Positions 29,395 through 38,416 of a DNA stretch of 64,000 nt are shown here, piece after piece (positions within the stretch are counted from its first letter, which is position 1; each line of letters begins with the position of its first letter). The notes under the pieces were generated by a model. The model saw only the letters and a program-made list of their open reading frames with translations, ran no database searches and was not told where the DNA came from. Source of the DNA: Myxococcales bacterium. Lineage in GTDB: Bacteria; Myxococcota_A; Polyangia; Polyangiales; Houyiibacteriaceae. The stretch lies in contig JAOTVB010000006.1 in assembly GCA_029863605.1 (NCBI GenBank), positions 124,001 to 188,000 of the forward strand. Reading direction: 5' to 3'. The translations under genes were made by a program, and so were the position numbers.

Positions 29395-30635
29395 TTGAGG
29401 TTGTACTTCGTCCTGTACTCGTCCAGCCAACCTTTGTTCACCTCGCTCATGTCGAGGCGCTGCTCGACGAGCTCTTTCCAGATGGTCTCCGGCTTGCGGC
29501 TCCTATCGGGCTGGAGTCCCTTCTCCGTTCCAGGCACGTCCCAGGCCTCGTCGCTCGAGACCGCCATTCGCTCGGTGATGCCCTGCTTGGTGAGGTTCCA
29601 GACCATCATGTCGGTCGCCATCGAGAGCGGGCCGTCATAGGTTTCGCGGATGCCGTCGTAGATCCCGTAGCGCGTGCCTTCTTCGTTGAAGAAGTGGTAG
29701 GCGATGGCGAGCTTCGGCTTGATCATGCTCATGACCTTGCCAAAGGCCTGGGCCGACGTGTGGATGTCGGTGTTCATCATGATCGTGCGGGAGGGCGGCT
29801 GGTTGTAGTACTTGCGGAGCTGCTCTGCGGTGAGCATCGCCTCGTGGATCACGATGTCGGCGTTCTTGGCGTATTTGACGAACCAAGTGTTGGGAAAGGT
29901 ATCGCCGCCGAAGACGACCTTGTAGCCTTTCCACTCGAGCGCGTAGCTCACCGGACCATCGCCTGCGTGAATGGCCGGCCATGAGCGAATGGTGACGCCG
30001 TTCTTTCGGTAGACGATCTGGTTTTCGCCCTTGTAGTCGAACTCGTGCGCAATGATCTTGCCAGGGATCGGGTTCACCTTCACCGCGCGCGTCATGTAGT
30101 CCCAGTTGTAGGCCTTGAGGAAGTGCTCGACGAAGTAGGCGGTGCCCATGTCCTTTCTCGACCCGCTCGGTCCCCAGATCTCCAACGGCGTAGTGCGACC
30201 GCCCGTCCAACCGCCAGCCCAAAGAGGAGCCAGGTCCCCAACGTGGTCGGTGTGTAAGTGGCTCGCGAAGACTTTGGTCAGCATGTCTGCGGGGATCATC
30301 AGAGACATGACGTTCGCCATCGAGCCCGTGCCTAGGTCGAAGATGAACTTGTCGCCGTTCCCGAGCTCGAAGACCCAGCAGGACGCGGCCTGGCCGCGCC
30401 GCGCAGCCGGCATACCGGTGCCGCAGGCGATGATGCGGATCTCGTCTTTCCCAAGCTTTTCCGTCCCCGGGTAGTAGACGTAGCGGTCTGGGGCAGTCCC
30501 GACCGGGGACTTCACTTTACCGCCTGCGGCCTGCGCCACCTGCGGCTCTTGAAAGCTCACGCCGATGAAGTAGCCGATGGTCATCGCGGCGAGCGCTAGC
30601 GTCAACGCACCGATTGCAGTTTGTCCTGATCGCAT
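29391..30635 (-). CDS. Exported metallo-beta-lactamase-fold hydrolase
   Basis: The 414-residue protein has an N-terminal hydrophobic signal or anchor (LTLALAAMTIGYFIGVSF) and an RNase Z-like metallo-beta-lactamase fold. The signature is HLHTDH (126-131) then GD; IHAGDGPVSYAL and VFGGDTFPNT supply later ligands. It is followed by a sulfatase and an outer-membrane protein gene with coupled overlaps, suggesting a shared role in hydrolysis of an external ester. The divergent promoter region carries TTGACC-N16-TAAGGT on this strand. The substrate cannot be told from sequence. Confidence 0.85.
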   Translation of the reverse strand: MRSGQTAIGALTLALAAMTIGYFIGVSFQEPQVAQAAGGKVKSPVGTAPDRYVYYPGTEKLGKDEIRIIACGTGMPAARRGQAASCWVFELGNGDKFIFDLGTGSMANVMSLMIPADMLTKVFASHLHTDHVGDLAPLWAGGWTGGRTTPLEIWGPSGSRKDMGTAYFVEHFLKAYNWDYMTRAVKVNPIPGKIIAHEFDYKGENQIVYRKNGVTIRSWPAIHAGDGPVSYALEWKGYKVVFGGDTFPNTWFVKYAKNADIVIHEAMLTAEQLRKYYNQPPSRTIMMNTDIHTSAQAFGKVMSMIKPKLAIAYHFFNEEGTRYGIYDGIRETYDGPLSMATDMMVWNLTKQGITERMAVSSDEAWDVPGTEKGLQPDRSRKPETIWKELVEQRLDMSEVNKGWLDEYRTKYNLK

Positions 30636-30670
30636 GAGACCCTCCCGGAGCCGCCGACCTTACAGAATCG

Positions 30671-30700
30671 CTTGTCCTGGTCAAGACACAAGTGTATGGA
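30671..30700 (+). promoter_or_regulatory. Promoter and operator candidate between divergent sulfatase and TetR units
   Basis: On the plus strand TTGTCC (30672-30677) and TATGGA (30695-30700) are 17 bases apart, 12 bases before the TetR start. The inverted repeat CTTGT-N12-ACAAG (30671-30692) covers the -35 and spacer, a fitting operator for the adjacent TetR protein. A minus-strand promoter candidate for the sulfatase unit overlaps the same stretch, so one repressor could control both directions. The matches to consensus are modest. Confidence 0.45.
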
Positions 30701-30711
30701 TCGGGAGAGTC

Positions 30712-31260
30712 ATGCCTAGGAAGAAATCCCTAACCAAGGACGACTGGCTCCGGGCCGCCATGGAAATGCTGCGAACGCGCGGCATCGGGGGCGTACGCGT
30801 GCTCCCCTTGGCGAAAAAATTGCGCGTAAGCCGGGGGAGCTTCTATTGGCACTTCGAGGATCTGCAAGACTTGAAGGACTCGATGCTCGACTGGTGGGAT
30901 CGGGAAATGACCGAATCGGTGATCGAGCTCGTAAATGCTACCCGCGGGAGCGGTGAGAAGCGCCTCATCGCGGCCGGGGAGGATATTCTCACAGCCCACC
31001 GTAACCGGTACGAGTCGGCGATCCGTTCTTGGGCCGAGGACGACAAGAAAGCAGCAAGAATGCTGCGACGCGTCGTTCGCAAGCGCCTCGATTACATCAT
31101 AAGCCTCTTTGCAGACGCGGGTTTTCCCCCAGCCGAGGCGCGGGCCCGGGGAGAGCTCATGGCCGTCTATCTGATGAGTGAGGAAGCCATCCTCATGGAC
31201 GAGTCCCTGAAAGACCGTCTTCGCCTCTTCAGACGCCAGGTGCGTTCCCTCATGAGTTAG
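30712..31260 (+). CDS. TetR-family transcriptional regulator
   Basis: The 182-residue protein begins MPRKKSLTKDDWLRAAMEML and has the helix-turn-helix pattern GIGGVRVLPLAKKLRVSRGSF then YWHFEDLQDLKDSML, typical of TetR proteins. The C-terminal ligand domain is unassigned. I take the ATG at 30712 with GGGAGAG upstream; the frame extends 45 codons further but into the promoter region. It is divergent from the metallo-beta-lactamase/sulfatase unit and followed after 10 bases by an exported-protein gene, so it probably controls both. Confidence 0.88.
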   Translation: MPRKKSLTKDDWLRAAMEMLRTRGIGGVRVLPLAKKLRVSRGSFYWHFEDLQDLKDSMLDWWDREMTESVIELVNATRGSGEKRLIAAGEDILTAHRNRYESAIRSWAEDDKKAARMLRRVVRKRLDYIISLFADAGFPPAEARARGELMAVYLMSEEAILMDESLKDRLRLFRRQVRSLMS

Positions 31261-31270
31261 GAGAGATCCA

Positions 31271-33199
31271 ATGAACAGACGACAACCGCTATTCCATCGA
31301 TTGCCCAGCCTCCTCATCCTGCTCGCCTGCGCGTGTGCGTCGAGGGGGCCTGGAGCCGACGAGCCCTGCTCGACGTATTCGGTTGGCGATAAAGATTTCA
31401 AATTCAAGCCCCAACTGGCCCACGTGGAGGTGAAGTGGTTTGAGGAGTGGACGTCGCGCTACGGCGAGACCCTGCCCGAGCCGCTTCCGCCCCAGGAGAA
31501 CTGGCAGCACCCGATCCTCTCGAACCGCTATGCAGGAACCATGCACGAAGACAGCTTTGCGACCGACGTGAGCCATTTCCCGGGGCCCATCCCCGCCAAC
31601 GCCAAGGTTGGCTACTTTCACGTGTTGGAGAAAGGCAAGCATCTCTCCGGTATGGCGCCGCTCTACACGTTCCTCGATGACCAAACGGTCGTAACGATTT
31701 CGTTCGGGCGGGACGCAGCGACCCTGATCGTGATCGACATCTCCAGTCCGCCACCCCGGGTTCTCGACTCCGTCAAGATCCCCGGTCGGGGGAACAAGAT
31801 GCGACAGGTCGCCGGCACCAAGGGGCGAATCGCGGTCTTTCGCGACACGTCGGGGGGCGCCTATTCGTACCTGGCGAGCAATGGCGACGTCTACGTCCCT
31901 GGAGCCAACGACACGATCGTCCGTATTCCGATCCGCAATCGCCGGGTCGTTCGCGACGAGATGGTCTACTTGAACCTCGGCATCGCGGTCGGGAAGGGGA
32001 CCATCGTCGAGGAAATCCTCGACAAGAAACCGAAGGACAACAAGCTCACCGCGATCATGCCCGACGCAGATGGCCGGGTTTGGTTCACCTCGAAGTACGG
32101 CGTGGTCGGCGTGATCGATACGTTGGGCGAAAAGACTGAGGACGGGTGTCCCCGAATTTACGCCGTTGCGATCCAACTGTTTGCGGCCGAGGACAAGATA
32201 CGGCAGCTCTTCGCGCCGCTTCCAGAAGGCGCGGAGGAATTCTTTGCCGACGCGAAGAAGGCGCAAGACGACCAGGACATCGATAAGTTCCCCGAGATTC
32301 GGAAACGCTTTCGGGAGCTGTTCCTAGGGGAGAAATCGAGCTTTGCCGAGCAGATTCAAAACTCGTTTTCCGTCGGCCCCGACGGCGTCTACATCGTTTC
32401 GAACATCGCGCTCTACAAGCTGCGCTTCAACACGGATTCCATGAAAATCGAGCTCGATCCGACCTGGAAACCGACCTACGTACAGGGCGATCTCGTCTAC
32501 GACAACGACCGCAAGATCAAGCCCGGCCATCTCAACGACGGGAGCGGCACCACGCCGACACTCATCGGGGACCGGTTTGTCGCGATCGTCGACAACGGCC
32601 CCGAGCAGGTACACCTGAACGTGTTCCGTCAGACCGATGGCTCGCTGGTCAGCAAGCTGCCCCTGTTCGACGCTGGCAAAGGGGCGGTCGAGAATTCGGT
32701 CGTGGCCTACAAAGACCACCTGATCGTCGGCAATACCTATGGCTACGTTGATCCGTTCAAGGAGAACCCCACCGCAGGCGGAATCATGCGGTTCGACTTT
32801 GACCACGAGGCAGGAGAATACAAAGTGGTCGAGGGCTGGCCGGCAGCAGGCCATATCGACGCGAAGACGGCGACTCCCAAGCTCTCGACGCCGCGCGGGT
32901 TGATCTATGTCTATCAACGCGACGACGAGCCGGTGAACGGTCACCACGACTGGATGCTCACAGCCATCGATTTTCGGACTGGCTGGCGGGTGTTCCGGAT
33001 CAAGGGCTACTTCAACAAGGGCGAGTTCGACGACAACGTCACGCGCATTGTGCAGCGCGCTGCCCTTGGCAAGGGCAACTACGACCGCAAGGTGTTCAAC
33101 AACATCTGGGGTACGTTCACCTTCGGCCCTGACAATACGGTCTATCTCGGCGCCTATCGTGGGTTTTTGAGGTTCTGGTCGGACGACGAAATGCCCTAA
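31271..33199 (+). CDS. Exported protein with beta-propeller-like repeats, function unknown
   Basis: The 642-residue protein has a signal region (FHRLPSLLILLACACAS, lipobox-like around C20/C22) followed by repeated short strands such as DADGRVWFTSKYGVVGVID, VGPDGVYIVSNIALYKL and GPDNTVYLGAYRGFLRF, the look of a PQQ/strictosidine-synthase-type beta-propeller. No catalytic signature is recognised. The ribosome binding site GGAGAG lies just before the ATG, 10 bases after the TetR gene, so the two are one transcript. Its neighbours suggest a role with the sulfatase unit on an extracellular substrate; that is inference. Confidence 0.75.
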   Translation: MNRRQPLFHRLPSLLILLACACASRGPGADEPCSTYSVGDKDFKFKPQLAHVEVKWFEEWTSRYGETLPEPLPPQENWQHPILSNRYAGTMHEDSFATDVSHFPGPIPANAKVGYFHVLEKGKHLSGMAPLYTFLDDQTVVTISFGRDAATLIVIDISSPPPRVLDSVKIPGRGNKMRQVAGTKGRIAVFRDTSGGAYSYLASNGDVYVPGANDTIVRIPIRNRRVVRDEMVYLNLGIAVGKGTIVEEILDKKPKDNKLTAIMPDADGRVWFTSKYGVVGVIDTLGEKTEDGCPRIYAVAIQLFAAEDKIRQLFAPLPEGAEEFFADAKKAQDDQDIDKFPEIRKRFRELFLGEKSSFAEQIQNSFSVGPDGVYIVSNIALYKLRFNTDSMKIELDPTWKPTYVQGDLVYDNDRKIKPGHLNDGSGTTPTLIGDRFVAIVDNGPEQVHLNVFRQTDGSLVSKLPLFDAGKGAVENSVVAYKDHLIVGNTYGYVDPFKENPTAGGIMRFDFDHEAGEYKVVEGWPAAGHIDAKTATPKLSTPRGLIYVYQRDDEPVNGHHDWMLTAIDFRTGWRVFRIKGYFNKGEFDDNVTRIVQRAALGKGNYDRKVFNNIWGTFTFGPDNTVYLGAYRGFLRFWSDDEMP

Positions 33200-33303
33200 G
33201 GCCCTTGCTGTCGCTGGCTTTCGTGGCAATGCTCTGATTGCCGGGCACTAACGCATTCTCGTGATTCTTCGCTCGGCGCCGAAAACCGTTTTTGTTCGTG
33301 GAG

Positions 33304-33759
33304 ATGACACACGTGAGCAAAAGTGAGATGCAGCATGAGCATGCACTCGAGGCCGCTCGGCAACGCCGAGTTGAGTTGAAAGAAGCGATTTCAAGTGTTG
33401 AGATCGCCGCTTCAGCCCCGATTGGAGGGCCAAACTGGCGTTCCAACCTACAAACCGAACTGGAGAGCCTGCGGATCGCTCTTGCACAGCATGTTAAGGA
33501 GGTAGAAGGTGCCGAGGGCCTCCTCGCCCAGCTGAGAGACGATGCACCACGGCTCATCAACAAGATCGATCGGGTTCGGGACGAGCACCCCGAGCTCACT
33601 CAGCAAGTGGCCGACGCCATCGCCAGCGCCAAGGGGTCATCCGATGCCGAAGATCTGAGAAGTCAGGTTCTGGCGGTACTGGTTTCCATTGTTCGCCATC
33701 GTCAGCGCGGTGCCGATCTCGTCTACGAGGGGTACAATGTGGACATTGGCGGCGGTTGA
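33304..33759 (+). CDS. Hypothetical helical protein
   Basis: The 151-residue product is mostly charged helix (MQHEHALEAARQRR, LQTELESLRIALAQHV, LINKIDRVRDEHPEL), a likely coiled coil, with a C-terminal VRHRQRGADLVYEGYNVDIGGG tail. I do not recognise a family. Start choice is uncertain: ATG 33304, TTG 33292 or GTG 33313. Base composition is less GC-rich at third positions than in the flanking genes, which could mean recent acquisition. An opposite-strand frame overlaps it but has a less protein-like composition. Confidence 0.55.
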   Translation: MTHVSKSEMQHEHALEAARQRRVELKEAISSVEIAASAPIGGPNWRSNLQTELESLRIALAQHVKEVEGAEGLLAQLRDDAPRLINKIDRVRDEHPELTQQVADAIASAKGSSDAEDLRSQVLAVLVSIVRHRQRGADLVYEGYNVDIGGG

Positions 33760-33830
33760 CGTAGAGGCCGATCGACACACAGCTCCTGTGGGCACGTAAG
33801 ATCCGTTCGCCTAGCGGAATGCGTTCGGGC

Positions 33831-34955
33831 CTAGTCGATGGGGTCGCCAATAGGGACCAGACGTTCCTGCTCCTCGGCCCGAGGCTTCGGACGGTCCCGT
33901 CGTTCGAGCACGGAGATCGTTCGCCACCAGGTTTCGACCCCTTCCACTCGGGATGGTTCGACCGGCGCCCCGAGCATCGGCATGACCAGGTGCACACCGA
34001 GGGGCGGCGCAAGCTCGACGAGGCGTTCCGCGGGTTCGTCCCAATCATGGAGGGCGAGGTCGAAAGTCCCCCAGTGCACCGGCAAGAGGCTTCCGCCGCC
34101 CAAAAGCCTCAGGGCTTCGAGGGCATTGGCTGGGCCGAGGTGGATGTGACCCCACGCCGGGTGGAAAGCGCCAACTTCGAGCATCACGAGATCGAAGGGA
34201 CCGAGCCGCCGGGCGATTTCTTCATACTCGGGCGTGAGGCCGGTGTCGCCGCTGAAGAACACGCGATGCTCGGGACCTTGCAGGGCGAAAGAGGACCAGA
34301 GCGTCTGATTGCGATCCGCGGTGGCGCGGCCGGAGAAGTGTTGCGAAGGTGCCGCGGTGATCCGAAAATCGGCGTTTGGCAGCGTGGCGCTCTCCCACCA
34401 ATCGAGCTCGATGATACGTTCCGGTGGCACGCCCCACGCCTCGAGATGCGCGCCGACGCCAAGCGAGGTGTAGAAGGGGACGTCGCATCGAATCAGCTCG
34501 ACGATGCTCGGATAGTCGAGATGATCGTAGTGGTCGTGTGAGATAATCACCGCGTCGAGGGGTGGCAGGGCGGCGATCGGTACCGGCACGGGTTGAAAAC
34601 GCTTCGGCCCGAAGAAGCGACTCGGGGAGACCCGCCGGCTCCATACCGGGTCTGTAAGCACGCGCACCCCGTCGATCTCGAGTAGCAAGGTTGAGTGACC
34701 GAGCCAGGTCGCGCGCAAACCGGTTTCGACGGGCTTGACCCAACGGTCGAGCGGGCTCACGGAGGGAAGCGGCGCGGTTGGCACGCGACGCTGACGGCTT
34801 CCGAATAAGAAGTCCCGCATCACCGGAAAACTAGTGCCCTTTTGGAGGCCCACGCCTATACCCGAGGTGTTTCGAAAGAGGCCATCTTGGAAGCGCGGCG
34901 AGGCTTCCATTCGTTCGCGACGAAGGCCGTTGGCCCGGCGGCGGATAGCGGACAT
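33831..34955 (-). CDS. MBL-fold hydrolase, NAPE-PLD/UlaG-like
   Basis: The 374-residue cytoplasmic protein has the order ATWLGHSTLLLEIDGVRVLTDPVWS, then the metal motif SHDHYDHLD, a WWESAT segment, FFSGDTGLTPEYEEIA and PVHWGTFDLALH near the C-terminus. This is the pattern of zinc hydrolases related to N-acyl-phosphatidylethanolamine phospholipase D. A phospholipid or phosphodiester substrate is likely but unproved. I prefer the ATG at 34955 over a TTG at 34976. Confidence 0.88.
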   Translation of the reverse strand: MSAIRRRANGLRRERMEASPRFQDGLFRNTSGIGVGLQKGTSFPVMRDFLFGSRQRRVPTAPLPSVSPLDRWVKPVETGLRATWLGHSTLLLEIDGVRVLTDPVWSRRVSPSRFFGPKRFQPVPVPIAALPPLDAVIISHDHYDHLDYPSIVELIRCDVPFYTSLGVGAHLEAWGVPPERIIELDWWESATLPNADFRITAAPSQHFSGRATADRNQTLWSSFALQGPEHRVFFSGDTGLTPEYEEIARRLGPFDLVMLEVGAFHPAWGHIHLGPANALEALRLLGGGSLLPVHWGTFDLALHDWDEPAERLVELAPPLGVHLVMPMLGAPVEPSRVEGVETWWRTISVLERRDRPKPRAEEQERLVPIGDPID

Positions 34956-35051
34956 GGGCCCATCTTTATAGGGCAATTGCTCGCGCCGTCACGTCGCAGG
35001 CGGAGGCTGGTCGGGTGACAGCGTCCTCGCGCCGGGTGTACCCTCCAACCG

Positions 35052-35636
35052 ATGTCTCGCTTCGAAGAGGCTATCCGGCGTTTTGACCAGGCGAACGCTC
35101 AGGATCCGAGGAGCGAAATGGTCAATGGCCAGCCATTGCCCAGCGGGCTCGTCTACGGCCAACGCATGTCCACACGCCTCGTGGTCTTCGCTCCCGATGC
35201 TCCCGAGACCGTGAAGCTCGCCGCGCGGGCGCAGCACATTCGGCGCTGGGAAGTGCCGCGGGACACATATCCGGAGGGAAGGGCGGGGTACCTGAAGTGG
35301 CGCACCGATCTCTACAAGCGCCATGGGGACATCGCGGGCGCCATCTTGAAGGACGTCGGCTATGACGACACCACGATCGAACGCGTGAAGACGCTCCTTC
35401 GCAAGCGTGGGCTCAAGACCGACCCCGACGTGCAGCTTCTCGAAGACGTGATCTGCCTCGTCTTTCTCCAGCACTACTTTCACGACTTCGCCAAGCAGCA
35501 CCCCGAAGAAAAGCTCATCACCATCGTGCAAAAGACCTGGAAGAAGATGACCGAGAAGGGACACGAAGCGGCGCTAAAGCTCGACTACGCGCCCGAAGAC
35601 CTGTCGCTCATTCAGAAGGCGCTGAAGGCTTCGTAG
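35052..35636 (+). CDS. DUF4202 family protein
   Basis: The 194-residue cytoplasmic protein has the RFEEAIRRFDQANAQDP start, LAARAQHIRRWEVPRDTYPEGRAGYLKWR and the ICLVFLQHYFHDFAKQH segment that mark the DUF4202 family, whose histidines suggest an HD-like metal site. Its biochemical role is not established. The last 29 bases overlap the end of the converging thioesterase gene. Confidence 0.85.
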   Translation: MSRFEEAIRRFDQANAQDPRSEMVNGQPLPSGLVYGQRMSTRLVVFAPDAPETVKLAARAQHIRRWEVPRDTYPEGRAGYLKWRTDLYKRHGDIAGAILKDVGYDDTTIERVKTLLRKRGLKTDPDVQLLEDVICLVFLQHYFHDFAKQHPEEKLITIVQKTWKKMTEKGHEAALKLDYAPEDLSLIQKALKAS

Positions 35637-36048
35637 AGCCGGGCGGGATCGAGTAGGTGACCGTGGCGTGTGCGACGGGTTCGGCGCTGCCGTCCGAATA
35701 GATCGACACTTCGCCGACGGCGAGGCGCTTGCCGAGCTTGAGCATGTTGGTTTCGGCGATCAGGTCGCCGAGCTTGGGGGCGCGCATGAAGTTGATGTTG
35801 AGGTTGGTCGTGAGCGCGAGGGGCACGGGACCGACCATGGCCAGCACCAGGTAGTACATCGCGGTGTCGGCGATGTTCATCAAGGCGGGGCCAGCAATCG
35901 TGTTGCCGGGACGCAAATAGCGCTCGGTCGTCTTGACGCGGATGCGAAGAAAGCCGTCGCGAAGCTCCTCGATCTCGATCGGCATTCGTGCTTGCGGGAA
36001 GACCTTTCGCATGAAGGCAAGGATCTCGTCGGCGTTCATCCGTAGCAT
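35608..36048 (-). CDS. PaaI-type hotdog thioesterase
   Basis: The 146-residue hotdog-fold protein has the RPGNTIAGPALMNIADTAMYYLV helix and TNLNINFMRAPKLGDLIAE strand of acyl-CoA thioesterases of the PaaI/YbgC superfamily. It would hydrolyse an acyl-CoA. I take the ATG at 36048 (an ATG three codons later is equally plausible). It follows the acyl-CoA synthetase gene by 20 bases on the same strand, so the two form a lipid activation/hydrolysis unit. Confidence 0.82.
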   Translation of the reverse strand: MLRMNADEILAFMRKVFPQARMPIEIEELRDGFLRIRVKTTERYLRPGNTIAGPALMNIADTAMYYLVLAMVGPVPLALTTNLNINFMRAPKLGDLIAETNMLKLGKRLAVGEVSIYSDGSAEPVAHATVTYSIPPGSTKPSAPSE

Positions 36049-36068
36049 GGGTCTCGCACCGCGGCGGC

Positions 36069-37853
36069 TCAGAGCTTGAGCTTGCCTTCCTTGAGGTCGA
36101 CCCATCGCTCCGGCGTGAGCCTCTCATATCCGGCATCGGTACGAACGTATACCGCATCCGAGATCGAGGCCGGGTCTACGCCTTCCTTTCTCAAGGTAGT
36201 CTTCTGAATCTTCAAGGTGCCAGTCTTCGCGAGATCGTTCATCACGCGTACGAAGCGAGGCTGCGCATACGGCGGAAGCTCGGAGACGACGCGCCAAAAC
36301 CCGTCTGGATTGAAACCGTCGACTGGGACCACTGCAGCCAGGCCCGCCTGGCCGTCCATGTTGGGCACGTGCACCCCAACCACTGTGGCTTCGGCGATTT
36401 CGTCGCTTCGTGTGATCACATCAGCAACTTCGGCGGTCGAAACGTTCTCACCCTTCCAACGAAAGGTGTCTCCGATGCGGTCGACGAAGTAATAAAAACC
36501 CTCGCCATCTCGCCTGAGAAGATCGCCGGTCCGAAAGTATCGATCTCCCCGTCGAAAAACGCCGCTGAGGATTTTCTTCTGAGTCGCGCTCTCGTCGGTG
36601 TAGCCGCGATATTCCAGACCGCCAGCAACACTGGCGATTCGGATCAAGAGCTCGCCGGGCTCGTCGTTTTCGCAGGGGATACAGAACCCGTTCGAGTCAC
36701 GAAGGTGCTCGTCGTGGTCGACGTCGTAGCGGACCAAGCTCAAGTACCCCTTGAACCCCGCAAATGGCACCCGACCCACGGAGCCCTCTCTCCCGCTGAG
36801 GTTCGCGATGAAGCCAGGCGCTTCGGTGGCACCGTAGAACTCGCGGATCGTAGCGATCCCGAAGCGCGACTGGAATCGAGGCCAAATGTCGGGACGAAGG
36901 CCATTGCCGACCGCAACTCGAATGGGATTCGGCCGCTCTGAAGGGTGCGGAGGCGAGTTGACCAAGTAGCGACACAGCTCCCCGATGTAGAGCATCGCCG
37001 TGGCGTTGTATCGATGGATGTCATCCCAAAAGGCGCTCGCACTGAACGAGCGGCGCAAAGCCATCGGGACGCGGCCGATGATCGTCGCCGCTGCCCCCAG
37101 CAGCAAGCCGTTGGAGTGATACAGAGGCAGCGCGCAGTAGAGCTTGTCGCCGGGACGAAACTCGTACATCAATGCGCCGAAGCCCGCGCCAGCGAGGATC
37201 GCCCGCGCGTGCGAAACGCGGCACGGTTTGGGAAGCCCGGTCGTGCCTGAAGTATAGATGTACACGAAGTCGTCTCCTGCGCGCACCTTGGCTGAGGGAT
37301 AGGGGCTCGAGGGTGTGTCGGCGAGCAAGCCGTGCCAGGGGTCTTCGTCGAACACCAAAATACGATCGAGGCTCTGGCAGACTTCTTCGCAGTCACGGAG
37401 TCCCGGTTCGAGCGTGTTGCTCACCAGAATCGCGGTCGCCTTCGATACCTCGACTGCGTGCGCCAAGGGTCGACCACGCAAATTGTTGTTGATGAGGGCT
37501 GCGGTCGCGCCGACCCGTGTGATGCCGAGCACCGACGCGATGTAGAAGGGCGAGTTCTCGGCCAGCAACGCCACCACGCCACCCGGCCCAACACCCGCGG
37601 AAGCCAGCACGTGCGCGATGCGCGACGTCACCTCGTCGAGCCCCGACCACGTGAGATGCTCCTGGTCCATTTCGAACGCCAAATCATGCGGGGTGTCTTC
37701 AGCGTTTCGGATCACCACGTCGACCAGACTGCGGATCTGTTTGCGACGCATGCGCATCAACCACGGGACTGTGCCGCGAAGCGCGCGTGGGCCGGCGCGC
37801 AGCTCCTCGATCACCGCTGCGCGCCACGATCGGGACGTTAGACGCTCCAACAT
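36069..37853 (-). CDS. Long-chain acyl-CoA synthetase (FadD6/FATP-like)
   Basis: The 594-residue AMP-forming ligase would activate long-chain fatty acids to acyl-CoA. Seen are the YIYTSGTTGLPKP AMP-binding motif (about 190-202), the ALPLYHSNGLLLG segment, REFYGATEAPG, and the YFRTGDLLRRD / FRWKGENVSTAEVA motifs with a C-terminal lysine in KTGTLKIQKTTLR. The FRWKGENVSTAEV form is characteristic of the very-long-chain/FATP subgroup. The downstream thioesterase is probably cotranscribed. Confidence 0.92.
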   Translation of the reverse strand: MLERLTSRSWRAAVIEELRAGPRALRGTVPWLMRMRRKQIRSLVDVVIRNAEDTPHDLAFEMDQEHLTWSGLDEVTSRIAHVLASAGVGPGGVVALLAENSPFYIASVLGITRVGATAALINNNLRGRPLAHAVEVSKATAILVSNTLEPGLRDCEEVCQSLDRILVFDEDPWHGLLADTPSSPYPSAKVRAGDDFVYIYTSGTTGLPKPCRVSHARAILAGAGFGALMYEFRPGDKLYCALPLYHSNGLLLGAAATIIGRVPMALRRSFSASAFWDDIHRYNATAMLYIGELCRYLVNSPPHPSERPNPIRVAVGNGLRPDIWPRFQSRFGIATIREFYGATEAPGFIANLSGREGSVGRVPFAGFKGYLSLVRYDVDHDEHLRDSNGFCIPCENDEPGELLIRIASVAGGLEYRGYTDESATQKKILSGVFRRGDRYFRTGDLLRRDGEGFYYFVDRIGDTFRWKGENVSTAEVADVITRSDEIAEATVVGVHVPNMDGQAGLAAVVPVDGFNPDGFWRVVSELPPYAQPRFVRVMNDLAKTGTLKIQKTTLRKEGVDPASISDAVYVRTDAGYERLTPERWVDLKEGKLKL

Positions 37854-37924
37854 TGTCGGCAGCTTACGCCCTCTGCCGGCGGATTCGAGCGGTTTTTGGA
37901 GGCTCCTATGCTATTACACGCTCC

Positions 37925-38347
37925 GTGTCGACTTGGACCGAGCTCAAAACCCATGCTCGCAAGAGCTACAGGCTGGCCGATGAGCACGACCACAGCTTCA
38001 AGGTCGTGTTCAAGTACTCGGGCGGCCGCCTCCAGGCGGTGATCGTGTCCCACTACGAGGCCATGGGTCGGCTTTGGGTCGACTTCTCTTCTGCGTGTTG
38101 TCGGGTCGACCGCATGGACCCTCGTGAAGCCCTCGAACAAGGCTTCAACCTCGCCGTGGGAGCCATCTGCCTCGACGGCGACGTCTATGTCGTACGCCAC
38201 ACCGTCCTCCTCGACGAGCTCGCTGCCGACGACCTGCAGATCCACATGCACTCGGTGGCCCGCGCCGCTGATCAGATCGAACAGTCGCTCGAGCGCAGTG
38301 ATCGGTTGCAAGCTCCGATGCCGGGCCTGGGCAACGAGCTGCCCTGA
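37925..38347 (+). CDS. YbjN/secretion-chaperone-fold-like hypothetical protein
   Basis: The 140-residue product (GTG start at 37925) reads STWTELKTHARKSYRL, then strands FKVVFKYSGGRLQAVIVSHYE and WVDFSSACCRVD, and a C-terminal helix with ARAADQIEQSLERSD. The strand-rich core with terminal helix resembles the YbjN/type III secretion chaperone fold, which is an inference from pattern only. The start is weakly supported: a GGAGG lies 22 bases upstream, too far, next to an out-of-frame ATG at 37908. Confidence 0.6.
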   Translation: MSTWTELKTHARKSYRLADEHDHSFKVVFKYSGGRLQAVIVSHYEAMGRLWVDFSSACCRVDRMDPREALEQGFNLAVGAICLDGDVYVVRHTVLLDELAADDLQIHMHSVARAADQIEQSLERSDRLQAPMPGLGNELP

Positions 38348-38416
38348 GGTCCACGACTCCACCGAGCATTGCCCTGCGCGCCGGGTCCGCATATTCTCCG
38401 CGACGCGGGAGGGCTT

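Noticed and set aside
33117..33599. 160-residue minus-strand frame opposite the small helical gene
   Set aside because: Ser/Arg-rich, overlaps the end of the propeller gene; the plus-strand product looks more protein-like.
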